DNA of 58,431 nucleotides from Discostella pseudostelligera (GCA_036940085.1 JALLBK010000080.1:1-58431); one strand, 5' to 3'. Counted from the first letter of the stretch, positions 31,380 to 42,034 are shown. Numbers and translations: made by a program. The notes: a model not told the origin generated them from the sequence alone.

Positions 31380-32183
31380 GCTACCAATGAATAGTACTTC
31401 TTTCGAAATCTATTATTTTTGACGAAGATTGATGTTGGCGATGGGCGAGTTTCTGGGAAAGATATTCGATGGATGAAGAAGCTAAGAAATGCTCAGATAT
31501 CTTCGTTCAATTGTTTAGTACGTGAAGTTGATGGAATGGGAATAATATGGGGTGATGATGTCGTGGTCTATGGAGCATGGACTACGGCGAATACTTTTCC
31601 AGGTGGAAATGGTCATGGTCGAGGTCGCGAGAGCAAGCAAAAAAGCAAAAAAAGCGCAAGCAAAGAAGATGCTCCAAGAGGTTTCCCGCCATTTGGTGTG
31701 TTCTTCGCTTCCACGTCGACAGTCTGATCCAGCGGCGCGCCAGAACTTTCTACGCTAGAGGAACAATCAAAACTGAATCCACCGTACGAACATAAGGCGG
31801 AATTCAATTCAAATTTACATTTAAATTCAATTTTAATTTTAAGAACTCTTTGGAATCAATACATATTTTCGCGCGCTTGACGTGCAGACCACGCACGCAC
31901 ACACCAAGTAGCGAGCCACCAACACCAACCAAAGATCGGCCCGACCATGATCATGATGTGACCATGGCCACACAAAATCTCATGGATTTCAATTCGGCGG
32001 CACACCTATCCCTATCCCCCTACGATACCTGCCTGGTCTCTCTCACAATGCCCTGCGGTAAGTAGCTCCCCTCCCTCCTCCGGCTACTAGAGCTCGTTGG
32101 GAATGCGCCCACCGCACACCATAATATTTGAATCGAAGTCCTCGACGCCCTCTTCCAGAAGCAGCAGCAGCAACAGCCAAAAT
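31380..32183. promoter_or_regulatory. bidirectional promoter region of the ERO1 fusion gene and U2AF
   Basis: An 804-bp gap lies between divergent starts. TTCCCGCCATTTGG begins at 31683 (E2F-like). An AT-rich block with ATTTAAATTC-type palindromes sits at 31800-31850. A possible 5' UTR intron donor (GCGGTAAGTAG) lies near 32056 on the plus strand. Short frames at 31419-31727 (+) and 31613-31807 (-) carry no recognisable protein and are not called. Confidence 0.4.
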
Positions 32184-33902
32184 ATGGCCGACTACGACGA
32201 CCGTCCCTCCTCCCGTCGGACGCGCGATCATCGCAGTGGTGACCGCAGTGGTGGGAGTGACAGTCGAGGAGATCATCATCGCCGCAGCCGTCGTCGTTCG
32301 CGCTCCCGATCACGCTCCCGATCGCCAGACTACAAGCATCCTCATCGCAGCAGTAGTCGTCGACATCATCATCATCATCGTAGTCGTCAAAGTCATAGCA
32401 GTGATGACAGTAGTCATAGCAGCCTCAGCGGCGGCGGTGGCAGCGCTAGTAATCCCAAAGCATTGGACGCAGCTTCGTCGGGTGTGCCATCGGGCATGTC
32501 TCAACCTCTTGCCATGCCAACTGCTGCAGCCACCGGCATCTCATCATCATCAGCAGCCATGTCGAATATCACCCCCCTTTCCATGAATTTGATGATGATG
32601 ACGCCCTCGTCGTCCGCACTCGATACTAAAATCAATCGTGAACTATTCGTCGGCAATGTTCCCCCGGGCACCTCCGAAGCCCTACTTATGCAATTCCTCA
32701 ATGGTGCCATGCGTCGTGTCGGCCTCTGTTCACCCGACGCTACACCCATTATCAATTGTCGCACTAATGCCAAGTTTGCCTTTGTGGAATTATCATCCTT
32801 GGAGGATGCCAATCGAGCATTGAATTTAAATGGTATTCCCTTCCTAGGAGCTAGCTTGCGCGTCAGTCGTCCAAGCAAATATGCTGGACCATATGTGCCA
32901 AGTCAGACGTGGCAGCAATTGACAGGACAACCCTTACCACCCGGGATGGTACCCGTTCCAGAGAATACACCGGGAGCACAACTCTTACTACTTGGTGGAA
33001 CAGCAACCACCAATCCCGAAGAGAAATTACAACGTGAATTATTCGTAGGGAATACCACCCCCGAAATGACCGAGGCAATGCTGCGTGACTTTTTGGGTCG
33101 GGCCATGGAACAGGTCGGATTAACGATCCATCCTGGCAATCCTATACTGGCATGTCGTGTCTCTGGTAAATTTGCCTTTGTGGAATTACGCACCAAGGAA
33201 GAGGCGGCGAATGCATTGAATTTGAATAATATTCCATATTTGGGGGCACAGTTACGTGTGGGACGACCGAGTAAATATACTGGACCGGAAACGCCTCATG
33301 GAAATTGGGAGGATATATTGGCCAAGTGAGTAATCAATTATTGACTGCGGTGTGTGTTGTGAACTGATTATCTGGTTGTTGCTTTTTTGATCTGTCGGAT
33401 CATAATTCCATTTGTTGGGCATATCTTACCTCTCTTGATTTGCTTTCTTTTGTTTAGGTTCATGTCGGGAGAACTACAGTTGCAAAATGTTGGTGGAGCA
33501 GCAGCTGCACCAGCCGCAGCAGTCACCACCGCTTCGGCTCCTACGACCATCTCATCCTCCCCTACTGCCGGTGTTGTTGCCAATCCTCCACAACAGCAAC
33601 AACAACCCACCACAGTGGTGGAACTAAAGCAAATGCTCACCCTCGAAGATCTTACCGATGATGCCGAGTACGAGGACATATTGGAGGATACACGCGAAGA
33701 GTGTGCATCATTTGGCACACTCAAGAATATCATCATTCCACGTTCCGGTCCTGGCGCGACCAAGATATTTTTGGAGTATCTCACCGTTGAAGATGCCGGA
33801 AATGCTATTAATGGATTGGCAGGACGGACATTTGGCGGACGGAAAGTGGAGGCGGTATATTTTGATCCGGTGAAGTTTGCCAATCAAGATTATTCTGATT
33901 GA
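32184..33902 (+). CDS. U2AF2: U2 snRNP auxiliary factor large subunit (U2AF65-like)
   Basis: Two exons, 32184-33325 and 33458-33902, totalling 1587 nt or 528 residues. The start chosen is MADYDD at 32184 (A at -3, G at +4); an in-frame ATG at 32103 would add 27 residues. An RS/His-rich domain (RRSRRRSRSRSRSRSP, then a poly-His run) is followed by RRM1 (about 150-235, RNP2 ELFVGNVPPG, RNP1 KFAFVELSS) and RRM2 (about 283-368, ELFVGNTTPE, KFAFVELRT). Exon 2 adds a Gln/Ala-rich linker and a C-terminal UHM (about 434-525, EYEDILEDTREECASFG, GRTFGGRKVEAVYFDP). It binds the polypyrimidine tract and recruits U2 to the branch site. RRM1 and RRM2 are unusually alike, including PSKYxGP after each. Confidence 0.93.
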
Positions 33903-34851
33903 TGTACATCGTTCCGAATACGAAACCATGGAAAATGAAAATCAACCTCCTCTGCTTCTTCTCTCTCGCTCTTTCTCTCTTTTTGTTGTTCTCTCACTCT
34001 CTGTTAAAAGACGATCATCCCATATTGAGTAAGAAGGTGCGCTCTCGTTTCGCAGGAAAGCGAATTATTGGGGTACGGGATGCATGATGATTGTGTTTAG
34101 GCTACTTACGCATTACGCAATTCTTTGATAACCTTACTTATTCTCCTTCTTTTTCCGTGGATTCTGTTGTTCCCCTCCCTCATTTCCTATTAACCACTTA
34201 TTCCTTCCATCCAGTTCCCAAATGAGTGACTGCGGCATAAAGGTGGATGGAGGCGGACGATAGCTTGTATTGTTCACCACCTTGCTCTTTCGGTGACAAC
34301 ACCCATCATCTTGTATTGCTGTCATTGCGCAGCTTTGTCATCTCCATCGACCTATCTACCCAATTGGGTTGATGTATTGCAGTGTAAGAGGGGGCCAATA
34401 GGATGCATTGGTCTGAATGATCCAGGCGCACTGTATTACCCATCGGTTGGACAGGTTTGTTCGATCCAACGAGGGAAGCGACAGCTCACCTTAGGTCTTC
34501 CTGTGAAGAAACTTTCGTTTCGGATCTAATAATTCAACAACCAACCGGAATACCTACAATAGTTTGTTTGTTTGTTGTGAAAGGCATCTTGATGGTCGAA
34601 TTTCACGCTTTCCACTCCGGCGACATTACTCCTCCAGGGAATTGGCGACGGATATGACGGAAACTAGTATCTCTCCGATTGATTGGAAGCAACACCTAGC
34701 TAAACATTATTATTGTCTAAACCGCTGCTAGAATCGTCGTGAAGCTACCCTTTGAATTTTCTTGCCACTTTTCCTATCTATTGCATTATGATATTAACTC
34801 TATGATCAACAATATCAATGATGAACGGTTCAATGCGGCAGTATCTGGTGA
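33903..34851. other. intergenic between convergent U2AF and phosphatase genes
   Basis: A 949-bp gap, long for two converging genes here. CT-rich 33950-34005 probably belongs to the U2AF 3' UTR. A candidate small minus-strand frame (34134-34325) is listed separately. I checked the remainder by eye for tRNA-like TPsiC and D-arm pairs and found none convincing. Confidence 0.4.
34134..34325 (-). CDS. possible small hypothetical protein or last exon
   Basis: A 63-codon frame. Its C-terminal two thirds read like a real protein: TSYRPPPSTFMPQSLIWELD, then GRNKWLIGNEGGE and a basic end PRKKKENK. The first residues (MTAIQDDGCCHRK) are less convincing, and an AG lies just upstream (CAAAG), so this could be the final exon of a small spliced gene. 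No homologous family recognised. Confidence 0.3.
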   Translation of the reverse strand: MTAIQDDGCCHRKSKVVNNTSYRPPPSTFMPQSLIWELDGRNKWLIGNEGGEQQNPRKKKENK

Positions 34852-36276
34852 TTATAAATTGTCGAGCTCCAAAGCTATCGATTGGGCCTTGCTACTCATA
34901 CTAACCCCCAGCACTTCATGCAGTGCTTCATCTCGACTCAATTTCATGCATAATGCTTCATGTATTCTCGACGCAACATATCCCGATGACACCACCACAC
35001 CAAGCTTATTCGATAAATTATCACCATCATAAATCAATGGTCGTCCTAACAAGTCCGTAACACGTGCATGGGGATCAACGGCGAGTAGAACGGCCGTGGG
35101 TGCGGCAGTATCCCACGATGAGGAACCAGGAGGACCAATGGAGATGGCACCCACCGTTGTGTACTCTTGCTCGTCATTTTTATGTCGCGAGGATAAGGAT
35201 TGAACATGTCGTTGCAAGGACAATATTTTGTGACCGCAGCCACCAGCGACTATTTTGCGTATTGGAGGATGCATATTACTATTCACTCCTTGTACTTCTT
35301 CTATCGCTTCGTCTTTCTCTGCCCCCCGCAGAATCCGATTTTCCAAACAATCCATTGCTAAATTCAGTGCTGGTTTCATGGAATCGCCCGAATATAGCAT
35401 CAGTGTGCCATCATCGTCGTCGGCGTCATCACCACTTTCCACAACACTCTGATCTTCCTTCGTTGGCTTAGGCAGAATGTCAAGTGGATTAATCGACTCG
35501 AAGAATTTAACCCCCGACAATACTGGTACTGTAGTCGTAGTTACTGATTCACTTTCATCCCCATTCTTATTCTTCTGCGGCGAGATCAATCCATAAGCAA
35601 TCTCAATCTGATGATCATGTACCATGGGCATACCCATTGCTCCAGCCACCGGCAAACCATTAACGGTAATACCAATGAGACATTGAACATTTTGAATCCG
35701 ACCCTCGACGAATTCTCGTGTACCATCCATTGGGTCAATGAAAATGATGATTTCATCGTGATGGTGTTGCTCCACACCTTCCCCCTGCTCTTTGCCATTG
35801 TCGTCAATCTCAGCAATCTCAGGTGGTTCTTTACTACAACCAGGTGAAGATATTGATTCAAACATATCTCGTTGTATAGGCTCGAGATCCGGCCTTGGAC
35901 AATTGTAATTGTCAAAATGCGACATGATATCTTCACTATAGGCAGTATCAAATGAATTATCACACTCCAAATCCGTCGAGTGTTCATCCTCCTCCTCTCC
36001 TACAATTCGGATCCTCCCAGCCTTGATATACTTCTCCCAGCAACTAGTCAAGCATTCGATGATGACCTTTTGAGATGCACCATCGGCCTCGGTCAATGCC
36101 GATCGCGGATCATCGGCGATTTTGTACAGGACAGAGTCGAGAATGTCGGAATTGCCAAGGAGAGATTTATGACGAACGTTGCGTATGACCTCGCATCCAC
36201 GTCGGCAGGCATCGATGCATGTGGAGAGGAGCACTGCCAGATCGATGGGATCAAGCGGGGCGTCGTCGGGCGACAT
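34852..36276 (-). CDS. inositol monophosphatase superfamily phosphatase (BPNT1-like)
   Basis: Single exon, 474 residues, longer than BPNT1 (about 310) because of acidic inserts near 100-165 and 240-300. Metal-binding motifs of the Li+-sensitive phosphatase fold are present: LTEADGASQ (first Asp), IVGEEEDE (Glu), then DPMDGTREFVEG near 181-191, and SSWDTAAPTAVL near 385. The T-R-E-F-V-E-G form after DPMDG is closer to 3'(2'),5'-bisphosphate nucleotidase and inositol polyphosphate 1-phosphatase than to plain IMPase. BPNT removes PAP left by sulfotransferases, which would fit the sulfotransferase-like gene in this window, though the two are 12 kb apart. It is divergent from the ankyrin gene. Substrate is not certain. 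Confidence 0.85.
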   Translation of the reverse strand: MSPDDAPLDPIDLAVLLSTCIDACRRGCEVIRNVRHKSLLGNSDILDSVLYKIADDPRSALTEADGASQKVIIECLTSCWEKYIKAGRIRIVGEEEDEHSTDLECDNSFDTAYSEDIMSHFDNYNCPRPDLEPIQRDMFESISSPGCSKEPPEIAEIDDNGKEQGEGVEQHHHDEIIIFIDPMDGTREFVEGRIQNVQCLIGITVNGLPVAGAMGMPMVHDHQIEIAYGLISPQKNKNGDESESVTTTTVPVLSGVKFFESINPLDILPKPTKEDQSVVESGDDADDDDGTLMLYSGDSMKPALNLAMDCLENRILRGAEKDEAIEEVQGVNSNMHPPIRKIVAGGCGHKILSLQRHVQSLSSRHKNDEQEYTTVGAISIGPPGSSSWDTAAPTAVLLAVDPHARVTDLLGRPLIYDGDNLSNKLGVVVSSGYVASRIHEALCMKLSRDEALHEVLGVSMSSKAQSIALELDNL

Positions 36277-37034
36277 GATAAGTACTATTCAATAATGTAT
36301 TGGTATTGGCGTCGACTATGTGTACAATGACGAAACGAATCGTCCATTGCCCCGAGGAGGAAGAAGATTTTAGATTTTAAGAACACAGCATTGCCGTACC
36401 CAAAGTAGTTTATGAGGTGGCGTCGTCATTGGGATTGTGGAGATAGAGATAGAGATCGAGCAGTTGTGTGATTGAACCAATGCCGATTGTCCTGCCAAGA
36501 ATGAATTGGGCGCATTGTACCATATTGCTTTCGAGGGGCCTTTGTGTTGGAGCAACAAGAAGAAGTAGTGAGAAGTACATTGAGCCCTGCCTCTTGGCGC
36601 CATTTTATTCGGCTTCCCACACGTCTCTTCCCGCTATATCTTATCGTTCCCGCCATATCTTGACATTTCTTTTTGTGCTCCTCCTTTTTCTCTGCTTTTG
36701 GCTTTTGGCCTCTTTTGGCAAGATCGCACAGGTGCGAACTTTCTCTTGGAATCAGTATCAGCCTACACAATGCGCATGAGAAACAAGCAACGGTCCATCT
36801 CCTTTTGCATGCCTTTTGCAGCTTTTCTTCCTTTTTGCGCGTGCCCATCGACACAACAAAACCCAGCCCTATCCACTAGATATCGTATCCACCATCCCCA
36901 TCCATGAACATGAACCATGGCGGAGCCAAAGCAAGAGAAGAGCATGAGAATCCTTCGAGGAACGATGAAGCGAAATCTAGCTGATAGATTCATTGATTCG
37001 CCCGTGTGCCATAATTAGTCTAGCCGAAGCAACA
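36277..37034. promoter_or_regulatory. bidirectional promoter of phosphatase and ankyrin genes
   Basis: A 758-bp gap. CTTCCCGCTATATC (36628-36641) and GTTCCCGCCATATC (36646-36659) are near-duplicate boxes 18 bp apart, of the E2F-like kind seen at other starts. CT-rich tracts follow. Short frames on both strands overlap and lack motifs, so none is called. Confidence 0.4.
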
Positions 37035-39746
37035 ATGATGCCACTCAATGATCCGTCTCCACCACGAGGAGGTGCACCGTCGCAGCCATCACGCGGAAAT
37101 AATGGCCACCGCTATGGCAATGCTCTTATATCACCTTCTGATATGGAATCTCTACTTCGTCAATGGGGCGCCACTACTTCTTCATCTGGTGGTGGTGGTT
37201 TGAATAATGTCGAGGGTGAAGTGTTTGGCAACTTGGATTCCGTACAACTACCGATGGATAGAAGCGCGTCGTTTGATAATAATGAGCCAATGACAAACCG
37301 AGCCAACACTAACAACATCAATTATTTGGCACCAAATAATAATGAACATCGACGCATTGCCAGTGCGGGAAATGATCGAATGTCGTTATCGTCATCGTCA
37401 TCACTGGTGGATTTTGCATCGTCGCTAGTATTGCCACCACCACCTCAGGCAGTATTATTTGATGATGGTCGTGGCCAGGGGGCGGAAGTAGAAGCAGCAG
37501 CAGCGTCATCATCACCTCTTACCGACAACATGGATGGTAGTGACAACAACAGCATGATCCTACTGCAGCACGGCATGTCAGCACTTCACGACGCTGCCCG
37601 AATCACCGATTGGCGTTCCGTCATGGCACTAAGTTTATCCAATCCTGAATCGGCCAAATATGTTGGTCCCGATGGGTGGAATGCATTGCATCATGCCTGT
37701 GATCGTCGTTGTCCACATGTCGATGTTATTGATGCATTATTAACGGCATATCCAGAAGCGATTATTCAAACGAATGATAAGGGATGGACTCCATTGCATC
37801 GAGCTTGTAGGAATAAAACTCCCAAGGATGTGGTCAAGTTGTTGTTACGGAAATATCCAGAGTTGGGGAAACGAGCTGCCGCCATGAGATGCAATGATGG
37901 ACGGAGTTCTTTGCATTACGCATTACTCTACCAAGCTCCAGAAGGAGTGGTTGATTTACTACTGCAGGCGGATCCAGGAGCAGTATTGGAAGAGGATAGA
38001 GATGGCCTTAGTCCCCTGGGGACGGTTTGGGATAAATATGCCAATTCATTTGAGGGGAAACGAATGCTGCACATGTTGCTTCGACCGTTTGAGGGGGAGG
38101 GATGGGAATTGGGAGGGGGGAGAAATAATAATAACATGGCCGACGAACGAGTTGACGAGGATGCTGTCTCCCGACGATCAGTTAAGCTGGTGGCAGATGT
38201 GAGAGTACGAGAGGCTATGGAGAAGTCGGCACCGTCGTTCAAGATATTGCAGAACAATTGGAAGCAAGTGAATACTCTGTTGAGAGCATACTTTCATTTC
38301 CCTCTTCATGAACTGAAAGTAGATGACAACGACAATGATGCTACCATGGCAGGCGGTGGTCAAGAAGCAGTGGTGTCGAAGAGAAGGAAATGGAGAATTT
38401 TACATGCAACATCCGCCATCAAGTGTCATCCATCGTTGTTCACATTGGCCAGAGCTCTTCACCCCGAAGAAGCACTCGAAGTTGACGAGAATGACCTGTT
38501 TGGAGCAGGCCATGTTCTACTACATTCTACAAATGATCCTCAGCCAACGCAAGAGTTCTCGAATAGGACAGCTCTTCACTTTGCGGCAATGTCTCCACTC
38601 TCGGGGAGGGATGGGCGAAATGTTATCAAAGTTATTCTTAAATTGAATCCACTCGCCGCAAGCAAAGCCGATGGCTATGGTTCCCTCCCACTCCATTTGA
38701 TTTGCCATAATGTTGGCAAACTGCATTGGACTAATAATGGGGCAAAGGATATCTACACTGCATTTCCCGAGGCAGCTACAAGTCGAGACGGTTTTGGACG
38801 AACTCCACTTCATTGCATTGCATTCTCCTTTGGTCAGTACTCACACTCTGCTACTGCAAGAGGAATGCGAATTCATAACCATACTTACGCCGGGTTAACA
38901 GCAGATATGATTGCCCCTCTGGTAGCAGATGTTGCTCCCGATGAATCTATCATTCAAAAGTTGGTCGAAGCAAACGGCACTGCTGCATCTATGCCGGATA
39001 ATTCTGGTCGTCTTCCACTGCATTACATTGCCGAACTAGCGGACGAGTGGACGCCCGATGCTCAGTCCATCCTCGATGCCTACCCAGCCGCAGTACAAAC
39101 CCGCTCAGGCCCCTCAACTAACAACCAGTTACCTTTGCACATGGCGGCTTCGAGCCCTGACGCTCGCCCATCGTTGATAATGAGCATTTTGAATTCCAAT
39201 CCTCGGGCAGCATCTCTCGTCGATGGGGTGGGGCGATTGCCTCTACATCTCGCTGTCGATTCAGGACGTACAGCATGGGATCGTGGCATGGATATCATTT
39301 TCTCGGCGTACACTCCAGCGCTCACTGCACCAGAGGAGAGTACACGTCGATGGACAGTTTTGCATGCAGCTGCCGCAAGCCGGTCGGCGGGACGTGAGCT
39401 GATTGAGAACATTATCCGCCTGGCTCCAAATTTAGCATCCATTCCAGATGGGGATGGTAAGTATCCGTTGCACTTGGCTTGTGCTGCGAATAGATCTTGG
39501 ACGGAAGGAGGTATTCAAGCCATTTTTGACGCAGATCCTTCAGTGGCGCTGTTAGAAGATGCCAATGGCTTGCTTCCATTCCATACTGCCGCGTTGGCAA
39601 GTACAGGTCCGAGCAAAAGGGTGGCAGAATCGGATGAGACACCTGAGTTTGAAGCGAGGGTGGATACGACTTATGATGAAATTTTATCACTAGAGGTTCT
39701 GTTCAATCTGTTGTTAGCCCAACCGAGCATTCTGGTACAACGATGA
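37035..39746 (+). CDS. ankyrin-repeat protein
   Basis: Single exon, 903 residues from ATGATG at 37035; the frame is open to 36993 but has no earlier ATG. The first 170 residues are Ser/Asn-rich. About fifteen degenerate ankyrin-like units follow, recognisable by G-x-x-x-LHxA/C patterns: GMSALHDAARI, GWNALHHACDR, GWTPLHRACRN, GRSSLHYALL, GSLPLHLICHN, GRTPLHCIAFS, GRLPLHYIAEL, GRLPLHLAVDS and GKYPLHLACAA, each followed by an xxYPEA- or LNP-type helix turn. No membrane helix or catalytic domain is visible. Such proteins are abundant in diatoms; the partner is unknown. Family call secure, role not. Confidence 0.88.
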   Translation: MMPLNDPSPPRGGAPSQPSRGNNGHRYGNALISPSDMESLLRQWGATTSSSGGGGLNNVEGEVFGNLDSVQLPMDRSASFDNNEPMTNRANTNNINYLAPNNNEHRRIASAGNDRMSLSSSSSLVDFASSLVLPPPPQAVLFDDGRGQGAEVEAAAASSSPLTDNMDGSDNNSMILLQHGMSALHDAARITDWRSVMALSLSNPESAKYVGPDGWNALHHACDRRCPHVDVIDALLTAYPEAIIQTNDKGWTPLHRACRNKTPKDVVKLLLRKYPELGKRAAAMRCNDGRSSLHYALLYQAPEGVVDLLLQADPGAVLEEDRDGLSPLGTVWDKYANSFEGKRMLHMLLRPFEGEGWELGGGRNNNNMADERVDEDAVSRRSVKLVADVRVREAMEKSAPSFKILQNNWKQVNTLLRAYFHFPLHELKVDDNDNDATMAGGGQEAVVSKRRKWRILHATSAIKCHPSLFTLARALHPEEALEVDENDLFGAGHVLLHSTNDPQPTQEFSNRTALHFAAMSPLSGRDGRNVIKVILKLNPLAASKADGYGSLPLHLICHNVGKLHWTNNGAKDIYTAFPEAATSRDGFGRTPLHCIAFSFGQYSHSATARGMRIHNHTYAGLTADMIAPLVADVAPDESIIQKLVEANGTAASMPDNSGRLPLHYIAELADEWTPDAQSILDAYPAAVQTRSGPSTNNQLPLHMAASSPDARPSLIMSILNSNPRAASLVDGVGRLPLHLAVDSGRTAWDRGMDIIFSAYTPALTAPEESTRRWTVLHAAAASRSAGRELIENIIRLAPNLASIPDGDGKYPLHLACAANRSWTEGGIQAIFDADPSVALLEDANGLLPFHTAALASTGPSKRVAESDETPEFEARVDTTYDEILSLEVLFNLLLAQPSILVQR

Positions 39747-40400
39747 TACGACATTTTTTTGACGGCCGGCTCAATAAAGATGTGTTAAGGAGATTTTAGT
39801 GCAATTTGATGGAAGCATGTTATGTAGCGGCATTCAGTGCTTAAAAAAATGGATCTACGATAATCTCTCACTCTTAGAGAACTCCATTTGAATGCATGTT
39901 GTTGTATCAATCTCGTTCAGATACTTATTCGTCCAAAACTTCGATTGACCTTCAATACAAAGAGCCATACTGCCTCAGAGCTCAGAGAGTAAGGGAGAGC
40001 CTATCGTAATTCATAACCATAGCACATGAATATCGCATCGGCAATGATTTTTGTTTGCATATGACCTTGTATCTATCGATGTGTGCTTTTCCAGGGGTTG
40101 CTTTTTGGTGCACTTTAACTGTGGTGCGAACATGGCGATGTTGGCGAAGTATCATTGTGACGTCAGAGTCGGAAAGGATATGAATTCCCTCTGTCGCACG
40201 CACCCTGCTACAGTGGAACTAGTATATAACGTTCATTGAGTCATCACATCAAAGATCGCCACCGCCACAAAGCGGATTGATCATCACCACCGTCAACATC
40301 ATGAACATGAACATATCCAACCTATCTCCTATTCCTATTCAACCATAACAACATCATACTCGATCATCGGAGATCCATACCCAGACCAACAATAACAACC
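39747..40400. other. intergenic, ankyrin 3' flank and ascorbate peroxidase promoter
   Basis: This 654-bp AT-rich stretch has no supported gene. The last 150 bp are CA-rich (CAACAT and ACCACC strings), typical of the leader of a highly expressed gene, ending aacaaccATGAAG. A TATATAA at 40220-40226, about 180 bp before the ATG, could be a TATA element. Confidence 0.4.
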
Positions 40401-41390
40401 ATGAAGATCGCCTGTGTTTCTCTCCTCCTTGCCGCCATCTCCGGCGCTCATGCCTTCACGTCTGCACCACGCCCCGTCGCTACCACCGCCCTATCGGTGA
40501 AGAAATCCGATCTCGACGGTGCCCAGAGTATGATCGATGGCATCTTGAAGGAGAAGAACTGCGGTCCCGTCTTCGTCCGTCTCGCTTGGCATGATTCCGG
40601 AACCTTCGATGTCAATATCGACGAGGCCTGGCCCAAGGCCGGAGGTGCCATCGGAAGTATCCGCTTTGAACCAGAAATCAACCATGGCGCGAACGCTGGC
40701 CTCGCTGGGGCCATCAAGCTCCTCGAACCAGTGAAGGAGGCCTATCCTGGTGTTTCGTACGCTGATATCTTCCAAATGGCATCGGCACGTGGAATTGCAC
40801 TTGCCGGTGGACCCACCATTGACATGAAGTACGGACGTGTCGATGCTACTAGTCCCGATCAATGCTCTCCCGAGGGAAATCTTCCCGATGCCGAGGCCGG
40901 CCCCGCTGGCAAATTCGGTGGCACCAGCGGCACAGCCTCCACGGAGGATACTGCCGTCGAATGGCACTTGCGTAAAGTCTTTTACCGTATGGGATTGGGA
41001 GATGAAGAAATCGTTGCATTGAGTGGAGCACACACCTTTGGACGGGCCTATGCCGATCGATCGGGATTGGGTGCCAAGCAGACGAAGTTTACCGATGGTA
41101 CACCTACCAAGCTTAGCAATGGCAGCTCAACAGATAAATACACCCCGGGTGGATCGCCGTGGGTTGAGAATTGGTTGGTCTTTGATAACTCATACTTTAC
41201 GACTGTTTCGGATGCCACCACCGATGAAGAGCTACTCAAGTTAACTAGTGACAAGATCCTCTTCAAGGATGCTGGATTCAAGCCCTTCTCTGAAAAGTTT
41301 GCCGCGAGCAAGGATGCCTTCTTTGAGAGTTATGCCAAGGCACACAAGGCTCTCTCTGAGCTTGGTTCTAAGTTCGAACCTGTTGAGTAA
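40401..41390 (+). CDS. APX: plastid-targeted ascorbate peroxidase (class I haem peroxidase)
   Basis: Single exon, 329 residues. A bipartite plastid leader is visible: signal peptide MKIACVSLLLAAISGAHA, then FTSAPRP, so cleavage falls before Phe as in the diatom ASAFAP motif. The distal haem pocket is Arg60-Leu-Ala-Trp63-His64. The proximal helix ALSGAHTFGRA has His211. The W-x-x-NWLVFDNSYF block (Trp254) matches the pea Trp179 region. The enzyme reduces H2O2 with ascorbate in the chloroplast. Codon use is more C-ending than in neighbours (ATC, GCC, CTC), consistent with high expression. A Glu/Gly/Thr-rich loop (about 160-183) replaces the usual shorter segment. Cytochrome c peroxidase is the nearest alternative, but the size and leader favour APX. 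Confidence 0.93.
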   Translation: MKIACVSLLLAAISGAHAFTSAPRPVATTALSVKKSDLDGAQSMIDGILKEKNCGPVFVRLAWHDSGTFDVNIDEAWPKAGGAIGSIRFEPEINHGANAGLAGAIKLLEPVKEAYPGVSYADIFQMASARGIALAGGPTIDMKYGRVDATSPDQCSPEGNLPDAEAGPAGKFGGTSGTASTEDTAVEWHLRKVFYRMGLGDEEIVALSGAHTFGRAYADRSGLGAKQTKFTDGTPTKLSNGSSTDKYTPGGSPWVENWLVFDNSYFTTVSDATTDEELLKLTSDKILFKDAGFKPFSEKFAASKDAFFESYAKAHKALSELGSKFEPVE

Positions 41391-41760
41391 ATTTCACATC
41401 CATAATGTGACCACATTGGGTCAGACTTTGGTGCAACGAAACACATTTGCAAAAGCGCACAATCAACAGAAACAATGCCGAGATGTCTTTCATCCCATTT
41501 GAAACTCATCTGAATGTGTTGAATACAAGGCAATCTTCAGCAACAGGTCGAAGGTATGGAGATAACGGATATGATGAATGCCGATGAATAACGCTGGAAA
41601 CTATAACGATCTTTATGATTACTGAAATGTGATTAATCCTTTAATTAATTTAGATTTATCCGCTGAGAGATCTCATTGACGCCCGTGATCATTGATTACG
41701 AGCACATCACATCATCTCTTCGTTACAATAATTGCTGACTGATGTTGTAAATGCGTCGAA

Positions 41761-41943
41761 TTCGTGTAATTGCTCCACCGAATCTTTGCCGCGTATCAGT
41801 GCAAGAAGTCGAGTGGTCTCCCTCCCGCCAAATCATTGCCACGTGTAAATGCGAGAAGTCGAGTCGTCTCAGATCGTCTCCCTCCCGCCAAATCATTGCC
41901 ACGTGTAAATGCGAGAAGTCGAGTCGTCGCCCTCCCGCCAAAT
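41761..41943 (+). repeat. 60-bp tandem promoter repeat upstream of RPC3
   Basis: Three units of period 60: 41761-41820 (diverged), 41821-41880, and 41881-41930 (partial, very close to the second). A further CCTCCCGCCAAAT box at 41931-41943 starts a fourth unit. Each good unit holds CTCCCGCCAA, then TTGCCACGTGTAA, then GAAGTCGAGT; for example 41822-41831, 41836-41848 and 41855-41864. It ends about 90 bp before the chosen RPC3 start, so these are probably promoter or leader elements. An in-frame ATG at 41909 inside the repeat would make part of it coding, which seems unlikely. Confidence 0.85.
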
Positions 41944-42034
41944 ATTTGTTGTCTGTCCATCGCCACCCGTCGTATCCTTCGCCATCGCCCACGCCATCAC
42001 CAACACCATGCATGGTCTATTTCTTGACATAACC

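Noticed and set aside
33368..33883. A 171-codon minus-strand frame
   Set aside because: It mirrors the U2AF UHM exon and the intron before it; the plus-strand reading is a known domain, the antisense is not.
34421..34500. GTTCGATCC string as a tRNA TPsiC arm
   Set aside because: No matching D arm, anticodon stem or acceptor pairing was found at tRNA spacing.
20369..36276. Sulfotransferase and BPNT1-like phosphatase as a functional cluster for PAP recycling
   Set aside because: They are about 12 kb apart with unrelated genes between, so co-location is probably chance even if the chemistry is linked.
40491..41033. A 180-codon minus-strand frame
   Set aside because: Antisense shadow of the ascorbate peroxidase, caused by its biased codon usage.
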